A stretch of 25,418 bases of DNA, from assembly GCA_905371275.1 (NCBI GenBank), contig CAJPLH010000007.1, forward strand, positions 1 through 25,418. The letters are read 5' to 3'. This document shows, one piece after another, positions 21,166 to 25,418 of this stretch. The notes beneath the pieces were generated by a model that saw only the letters and a program-made list of their open reading frames with translations, had not been told where the DNA came from and ran no database searches. The number at the start of each line of letters is the position of its first letter. The stretch's first letter is position 1. The translations under genes were made by a program, and so were the position numbers. The stretch is from Prevotellaceae bacterium. GTDB taxonomy: Bacteria > Bacteroidota > Bacteroidia > Bacteroidales > Bacteroidaceae.

Positions 21166-22140
21166 TTATCTTGTTTCCTCAAAAAAGAGTTTGGGGATGT
21201 CGGTCAAACTTTGCGGATCGACGTAACTTTCAATGTGACGTTTGCGCTTGTCTTCGAGAATTTCATCCACAGCGATGAGAATGCTCGTTTCTTCCACGTT
21301 ACCGAATTCGTCGTTGACGGCGGTGCCAAACACGCGCATCGTTGGAGAGAGATTCATATAGGCATTTACCAAAGGAGGAATGTTGAAACCACGTTCGCGT
21401 ACTGCTTTGTTGAGCAACTTATAGTCGGCGCGGAAGTCTGTTTCTACAAATATCTTTTTGAGTTCTTCTTCTGGTGTTTCGAGCAGTACGGGATTGTTTA
21501 CGGTGATGAGTCCATCGCGATCACCAAAGTGTCGATGCAAAAAATAGAGAATCATATCACGTGCTGGACGGTCGAAGCTGGGATACATCGTCATTTTTCC
21601 GAAGAAGTATTTCAGGTCGGGGATAATGACAGTTAGTGCGCCGAGTCCGTCCCAAAGATTGTCGAGAGCGTAGAGGCTTTTGGCTAGGTTGCGCGTGCTT
21701 TGGTATTCGAGTGTGACGAAAGAGCGACCGAGTTCTACTGTGCGTGGTAGGAAATTCTCAATGAAATTGTCGGAAAACGTGAACATATGTCCCGTTGCGA
21801 GGTAGGGTTGTCCGTTTTCGCGGAAGGTGATGTCGCTAGGAGGAAGAAAGCGATACCCACCGAGGATTTCATGCGCGTCGGGGTTCCAAACGATGAGTTG
21901 ATAGTAGGGATGTTCGCAAACGTCAAATTCATCGAGGTCTAAGGATTGTCCCGTACCTCCTCCAGCAGCGCGAAAAGCAATTTCGCGCAATCTTCCGATT
22001 TCGCGCATCACATTGGGCGCGTTGTGGTGGGTGATGATGTAAATCTCGTTGCCTGCTTTGTTGGTTTTTCGCAACTGCAACTCGGGAGTGAGTTCGCGGA
22101 GAAGCAAATCACGAGATACGGGTTCGATGATGGGTTGCAT
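21166..22140 (-). CDS. glsB: Glycine-lipid N-acyltransferase (GlsB-like)
   Basis: A 324-residue GNAT-fold acyltransferase of the ornithine/glycine-lipid type. The N-terminal half has REIGRLREIAFRAAGGGTG, LDEFDVCEHPYYQLIVWN (abridged) and ILGGYRFLP, with VELGRSFVTLEYQ in the core, as in OlsB/GlsB and hemolysin-like proteins. In Bacteroides GlsB uses acyl carrier protein to N-acylate glycine with a 3-hydroxy fatty acid, the first step of glycine lipid (and flavolipin-type) synthesis. It lies downstream of the matching O-acyltransferase gene (glsA) on the same strand with a 125-nt gap. This is the known Bacteroides pairing and the reason for choosing glycine over ornithine as substrate. The start ATG at 22140 fits. 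Substrate is inferred from family and context. Confidence 0.88.
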   Translation of the reverse strand: MQPIIEPVSRDLLLRELTPELQLRKTNKAGNEIYIITHHNAPNVMREIGRLREIAFRAAGGGTGQSLDLDEFDVCEHPYYQLIVWNPDAHEILGGYRFLPPSDITFRENGQPYLATGHMFTFSDNFIENFLPRTVELGRSFVTLEYQSTRNLAKSLYALDNLWDGLGALTVIIPDLKYFFGKMTMYPSFDRPARDMILYFLHRHFGDRDGLITVNNPVLLETPEEELKKIFVETDFRADYKLLNKAVRERGFNIPPLVNAYMNLSPTMRVFGTAVNDEFGNVEETSILIAVDEILEDKRKRHIESYVDPQSLTDIPKLFFEETR

Positions 22141-22265
22141 ATTGTGGATTTTTGTCTGTTGAAACGCCGCGCTGTGCTTAAATTCAGCGATATATTGTGT
22201 TTCCTTTTAGCAATGTTGTGCTTAATTGTAACACTTAGAGCGGGTTCAGCAGTGTCTGATGACAA

Positions 22266-23108
22266 TCAAAGTTGTGTGGAGGAAGAGGGGAGGGGGTAGA
22301 TGAGATTTCTCACCTCAGCAGCCCATTGTGTGGGAGTTTTCTCCGCGGTAAAGGACTGCCATGGAATGGGTTTTCCAATGTGGATGTCAAAGGTGCTGTG
22401 TTGATGATGATATAGTTCGTCAACAAGATAGAGCATTGCAAGGTTGAACTTGATGCCTAGTCGCTTGCTCCAATTGGCTAATCCATAGAAGAAATCTGAA
22501 TTTCTTCCTCCGAAATGAATGGGCACGACATCTCGCTGATTTTCGATGCTCTTGCTCACAAAGGTTTTTGCCCAAGGGAGATCTTGAATTTTTCCCTCGA
22601 TGCGTCGAGAGCACAATCCAGCGGGGAACATGATGAGATGTTTGTTGCTGGCAAAAGCAGCGTTCACCATTTTGGGAAATTCTCGTCCTTGTCGTCCCGT
22701 TTTGTTGATGGGCACGAAGAGGGGAGCGATACCAGTGAGGTTCATGAGAAGATCGTTTGCCAAATAGCAAATGCGTCCGTCATAGTGTCGTCCAAGGATA
22801 GCACCAAGTATCACGCCATCGGCACCACCCAGAGGGTGGTTGCTTACAAAGGTGAAGCGACGCCCGTCGGCATCAGAAGGAAGATGCTCTAGACCATGCA
22901 CGTTGAGTTTGAGGTCAAGATATTGCATGCAGTCTTCCAACCATTGTATTCCCTGAATCTCTCCTTCTTTAGCGATAAATTCGTTGATCCATTCTTGGTG
23001 AATGATTCTTTTGAGATAGCGCACCAAGAATCTTGGAACGAAACGTGCTTTCCGTCCCATCTTGTTGTGCAAAATCTGGTCTATATCTATGAGATAGGGT
23101 TGAGCCAT
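22266..23108 (-). CDS. glsA: Glycine-lipid O-acyltransferase (GlsA-like)
   Basis: A 280-residue PlsC-type lysophospholipid acyltransferase. The catalytic block is NHPLGGADG (90-98), where the usual His and Asp frame the active site. VPINKTGRQGREFP and MFPAGLCSRR (the FPEG-like glycerol-phosphate-binding block) follow. There is no long membrane segment, so peripheral association with the inner membrane is likely. In Bacteroides the partner GlsA adds a second fatty acid to the hydroxyl of N-acyl-glycine made by GlsB. The adjacent glsB gene supports this over a phosphatidate role. I chose the ATG at 23108 (MAQPYLIDID); the open frame extends 22 codons upstream without similarity and contains a CTAATGACCGA motif. 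A -7 box lies about 90 nt upstream. Confidence 0.87.
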   Translation of the reverse strand: MAQPYLIDIDQILHNKMGRKARFVPRFLVRYLKRIIHQEWINEFIAKEGEIQGIQWLEDCMQYLDLKLNVHGLEHLPSDADGRRFTFVSNHPLGGADGVILGAILGRHYDGRICYLANDLLMNLTGIAPLFVPINKTGRQGREFPKMVNAAFASNKHLIMFPAGLCSRRIEGKIQDLPWAKTFVSKSIENQRDVVPIHFGGRNSDFFYGLANWSKRLGIKFNLAMLYLVDELYHHQHSTFDIHIGKPIPWQSFTAEKTPTQWAAEVRNLIYPLPSSSTQL

Positions 23109-23195
23109 GATGAGCAAATCACTAATGACCGAATGACTGTGCAGTGAACCAATGTTGGCTCTGGCACTGTGCATTTATGTCGTGTATTGGGTATG

Positions 23196-23203
23196 CAAAG
23201 TTA
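23196..23203 (-). promoter_or_regulatory. -7 box upstream of glsA
   Basis: On the minus strand TAACTTTG matches the Bacteroidetes -7 consensus. No TTG is seen at the ideal -33 spacing. It would serve glsA and probably glsB. Confidence 0.55.
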
Positions 23204-23272
23204 GCAATAAAAACTAAGATAATGGGGGATTTGTGTCTATTTTCTGCACTTTGCTTTTGAAAGTACACGAAA

Positions 23273-23303
23273 AAAAGCACCAATCTAGAAGATTGATGCT
23301 TTT
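23273..23303 (-). terminator. Terminator of the tRNA-Met transcript
   Basis: AAAAGCA-C-CAATC (23273-23285) pairs with GATTG-A-TGCTTTT (23291-23303), 12 bp with one C-A mismatch and a 5-nt loop. On the minus strand the stem leads into a T-run. It begins 5 nt after the tRNA 3' end. Confidence 0.88.
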
Positions 23304-23307
23304 GTAG

Positions 23308-23380
23308 TTGCGGAGGCTCGACTCGAACGAACGACCTCCAGGTTATGAGCCTGGCGAGCTACCAACTGCTCCACTCCGCG
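23308..23380 (-). tRNA. Initiator-type tRNA-Met (CAT)
   Basis: A 73-nt cloverleaf on the minus strand. The acceptor arm CGCGGAG pairs with CTCCGCA, leaving C1 opposite A72 unpaired, the hallmark of bacterial initiator tRNA. The D-stem GAGC/GCTC gives A11-T24, another initiator trait. The anticodon arm is CCAGG-CTCATAA-CCTGG with anticodon CAT, and the T-arm is GTTCG-TTCGAGT-CGAGC. The discriminator is A73, and CCA is not encoded (CTA follows). The usual three G-C pairs at 29-31/39-41 are reduced to two, because 29-41 is A-T. An own promoter and terminator flank it. Confidence 0.94.
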
Positions 23381-23419
23381 ATATAACGTTGCTCATCGGT
23401 TATTTCCGAATTGCGAGTG

Positions 23420-23450
23420 CAAAGGTAGCAACTTTTTCTTTATCCTCCAA
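23420..23450 (-). promoter_or_regulatory. Promoter of the tRNA-Met gene
   Basis: On the minus strand TACCTTTG (23427-23420) is a -7 box, and TTG at 23450-23448 lies exactly 20 nt upstream. It leaves about 35-40 nt of leader before the tRNA. Confidence 0.8.
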
Positions 23451-23544
23451 ATTTTTGAGGAGAAAAATGCAGTTTGAAAGGTGATTTTCCTTTATTCAAG
23501 GTATAATAAGCGGAATTTTGGCAAAATAGCGTAGTGTATAAAGA

Positions 23545-23585
23545 AGAAGAGAGTGCGCCAATTTGTGATTGACTCACTCTCTTCT
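23545..23585 (-). terminator. Terminator of the collagen-repeat protein gene
   Basis: AGAAGAGAGTG (23545-23555) pairs perfectly with CACTCTCTTCT (23575-23585) across a 19-nt loop that can itself pair weakly. On the minus strand it is followed by TCTTTATA. It lies 40 nt beyond the stop codon. Confidence 0.8.
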
Positions 23586-23625
23586 GAAGTGTTTAGTCTT
23601 AGAATACTATGAAATCTTAGGTAGT

Positions 23626-25416
23626 TTAGAATTCGTCTACTGTTGGATCTACATTGCGAATACCTTCAATGACACCGTGGTGATCGGGTTCGTCATCAAT
23701 GGGGACAAGTTCCGTTTCACCTTCCTTATTGACAGTTTGAAGAGAAGATGAAGTGTATGGTAACGTTGCTTGATTATAGAAATCTGCTGTACCCACGCTG
23801 AAGATAAGTTGACCTCCAACTCCTGGAAGCTTAAGTTCTTTACCAAAATTCTTGTTAGTGCCAGCTTGGATCACTTTTTGTACTATACTTCCATCAGGTC
23901 TTGTGTATTCAATGAGAAGTTTGAAAAGGTTGGTAGACGGTGTTGGGAAACTAGCGAAACTTCCATAAAGAAGATCTTTATTGTTGTCATATTTCGCAGC
24001 GTTTCTTGCAAGAGTGACGGATAATTTCTGCCCCTTACGAATGCCTCCAACTTGATATTTAGAGTTGATTATCGTTGCTGACGCAATATACAAATTGACT
24101 TTTGATGCGTCAAATGCTTCATTCTCGGGAATACCTAACCACTTACGAGGATTCTTCATGTAGAGTCGAGTTAATTGACTTACTCTATGTAAGCGGTTGG
24201 TGATGAAATCAGACCTGTCGTTACTGCGATAAGTTTTGTCTCCAATGTATGTATCCCATGATATAGGGTGGTAATATACAGCTTTTGCACCTTCTCCTAG
24301 AACTCCGGATCGTCTTTGATTGAAGACCGTCAAAGCAAACTCTATTCCTGTATCCATTATACCAACAGAGTCTTTGTGGTAAACAAAGTCTAACATCCTA
24401 AATTGATGGTCGTCGAATGCGTCGGGTTTTTGTAGTTCATATGCAACATAACTTCTCAAGAATCTTGTGAGATGTGCTGAAGGAATGTGATAATCCTCTG
24501 TAGCATCTGTCGCCAGCAATTGAGTCTGTCTGCCGTCATTTGCAAGTGCATACCAAATGAAACTATGCTCAAAACCTGCACGATTGTTGAGATTAAAGAG
24601 ATTATCTGGACTTAGTGGTGACTGCGTGGGAACCGATGAGAGAGGGTTATAGAAGTAGTTGACGTATGTTCTCTTCGGGAGCAACAACTTGAGGTTGCGA
24701 CTAAAGGTGTTACCTTTGTCATCACGAGCCATAAACACCACTTCATTGTTTATTTGCGCGTCACCCAATCGTGACAAAGGAGGAGCCGTAATTGTGATGG
24801 TCTTGTCTGTCTCATTCACTTTGTACTTCCAGTTAGGAGGCATAGAAGAATAGACCGCTGTGAGTTTGTCTGCTTTGGTGAAAGGAAATGTGATTTGTTG
24901 TCCTGGAGCAAACGTCAATTCACGAGTGTCGGGAGCATACTGATTGGCTACTTCTGCATTGGTTGAAGCATCCTTCGACTTTTCTGGTTGAATGTCGAAA
25001 TTCAAATCAGGCACAAGAGGAACAACCACTTCGGGTAAGTCTGGATAAGTGGTGGTGATCGTTAATTTATCACCCTCTTTGTTGATAGCGACTTTGGAAA
25101 TAGGACTTATCACACCAGGTTCGCCAGGTGCACCTTGAGGACCTTGAGGACCTGTTTCTCCTTGATCCCCTTTGTCGCCCTTATCGCCCTTGTCGCCTTT
25201 GGGACCTTGAGGACCAGTAGCACCATTTTGTCCAGGTGCACCATCCTTACCATTGGTGCCATCTTGTGCTTTGGCAACAACTTTCTCGCCATTGGCTTTA
25301 ATGAACTCCGTAGTACCATCGCACCAAGTCACCGTCCAGTAGAAACGAGGGTCGTTGGTGTTTTCTTTGTCTTGTGCTGCGCTAAAGGTGGGAGTGCAAC
25401 CATCCTTTCCATTCGT
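23626..25416 (-). CDS. Collagen-repeat surface protein, N-terminus beyond window
   Basis: The frame is open to the right edge, so 596 C-terminal residues are visible and the start is missing. The visible part opens with a segment (TNGKDGCTPTF ... RFYWTVTWCDGTTEFI, abridged) resembling the GKDG-plus-WTV modules at the N-terminus of Bacteroidales lipoproteins. Next are 16 uninterrupted collagen-type Gly-X-Y triplets (25260-25114), rich in GDK and GPQ. After these come about 150 residues of likely beta-sandwich domains, including a PPNWKYKVN / TITITAPP pattern seen in Bacteroidales surface Ig-like domains. A C-terminal region of about 330 residues follows that I do not recognise. Export and surface exposure are likely but the signal peptide is off-window. 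It might be an adhesin or glycan-related protein; that is a guess. Confidence 0.85.
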   Translation of the reverse strand, partial: TNGKDGCTPTFSAAQDKENTNDPRFYWTVTWCDGTTEFIKANGEKVVAKAQDGTNGKDGAPGQNGATGPQGPKGDKGDKGDKGDQGETGPQGPQGAPGEPGVISPISKVAINKEGDKLTITTTYPDLPEVVVPLVPDLNFDIQPEKSKDASTNAEVANQYAPDTRELTFAPGQQITFPFTKADKLTAVYSSMPPNWKYKVNETDKTITITAPPLSRLGDAQINNEVVFMARDDKGNTFSRNLKLLLPKRTYVNYFYNPLSSVPTQSPLSPDNLFNLNNRAGFEHSFIWYALANDGRQTQLLATDATEDYHIPSAHLTRFLRSYVAYELQKPDAFDDHQFRMLDFVYHKDSVGIMDTGIEFALTVFNQRRSGVLGEGAKAVYYHPISWDTYIGDKTYRSNDRSDFITNRLHRVSQLTRLYMKNPRKWLGIPENEAFDASKVNLYIASATIINSKYQVGGIRKGQKLSVTLARNAAKYDNNKDLLYGSFASFPTPSTNLFKLLIEYTRPDGSIVQKVIQAGTNKNFGKELKLPGVGGQLIFSVGTADFYNQATLPYTSSSLQTVNKEGETELVPIDDEPDHHGVIEGIRNVDPTVDEF

Positions 25417-25418
25417 GC

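Noticed and set aside
25114..25260. The GGTCCTCAAGG-type repeats near the right edge as a non-coding tandem array or CRISPR
   Set aside because: The period is 9 nt in frame and encodes collagen Gly-X-Y triplets within a long open gene.

Overview
The window reads as chromosomal DNA of a member of the Bacteroidales, most likely a Prevotella-like organism. The reasons are the Bacteroidetes-type promoters (a TAnnTTTG box near -7 with TTG about 20 nt upstream), the lack of clear Shine-Dalgarno sequences, a TonB-dependent thiamine receptor under a TPP riboswitch, the glycine-lipid acyltransferase pair GlsA/GlsB, a pyrophosphate-dependent phosphofructokinase and a pyruvate phosphate dikinase. The species call is inference. 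Almost everything is core or housekeeping; there is no prophage, insertion sequence with a transposase, CRISPR array or recognisable defence island.

Layout. 118-2678 (minus): a membrane sensor histidine kinase and a membrane-anchored helix-hairpin-helix protein, separated by a perfectly phased 9-nt CTAG array. 2755-2850: a 21-nt tandem repeat. 2957-6964 (plus): promoter, TPP riboswitch, outer-membrane thiamine receptor, PnuT permease, thiamine pyrophosphokinase and a strong terminator, together a thiamine salvage operon. 7016-13817 (minus): pyruvate phosphate dikinase, a RelA/SpoT synthetase whose hydrolase domain looks dead, and a C69 dipeptidase. 13952-14770: a long non-coding stretch with a 34-bp inverted-repeat element. 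14771-18308 (minus): GH25 lysozyme-like protein, PPi-dependent phosphofructokinase and TrmN6 methyltransferase. 18491-20341 (minus): infC-rpmI-rplT with unusually long, repeat-bearing spacers and no ATG for infC. 20401-21075 (plus): a secreted DUF2147 protein, followed by a second CTAG array. 21166-23108 (minus): glsA then glsB. 23308-23380 (minus): an initiator-type tRNA-Met with its own promoter and terminator. 23626 to the right edge (minus): a collagen-repeat surface protein, cut by the window end.

How the genes work together. The thiamine genes form one import-and-activate pathway: the outer-membrane receptor, the inner-membrane permease, then conversion of thiamine to TPP, which switches the operon off. 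PFP and PPDK are both reversible, PPi-linked glycolytic enzymes and suggest PPi-economising sugar metabolism. GlsA and GlsB make the N,O-diacyl glycine lipids typical of the group. The infC cluster supplies initiation factor 3 and ribosomal proteins L35 and L20.

The most unusual signal is not a gene. It is a pair of intergenic arrays (1818-1884 and 21082-21130) in which CTAG recurs every 9 nt without a slip, 8 and 6 times. Each lies just 3' of a gene with its pyrimidine-rich strand in the sense direction of that gene. Other tandem arrays also sit just 3' of infC and of the GH25 gene.
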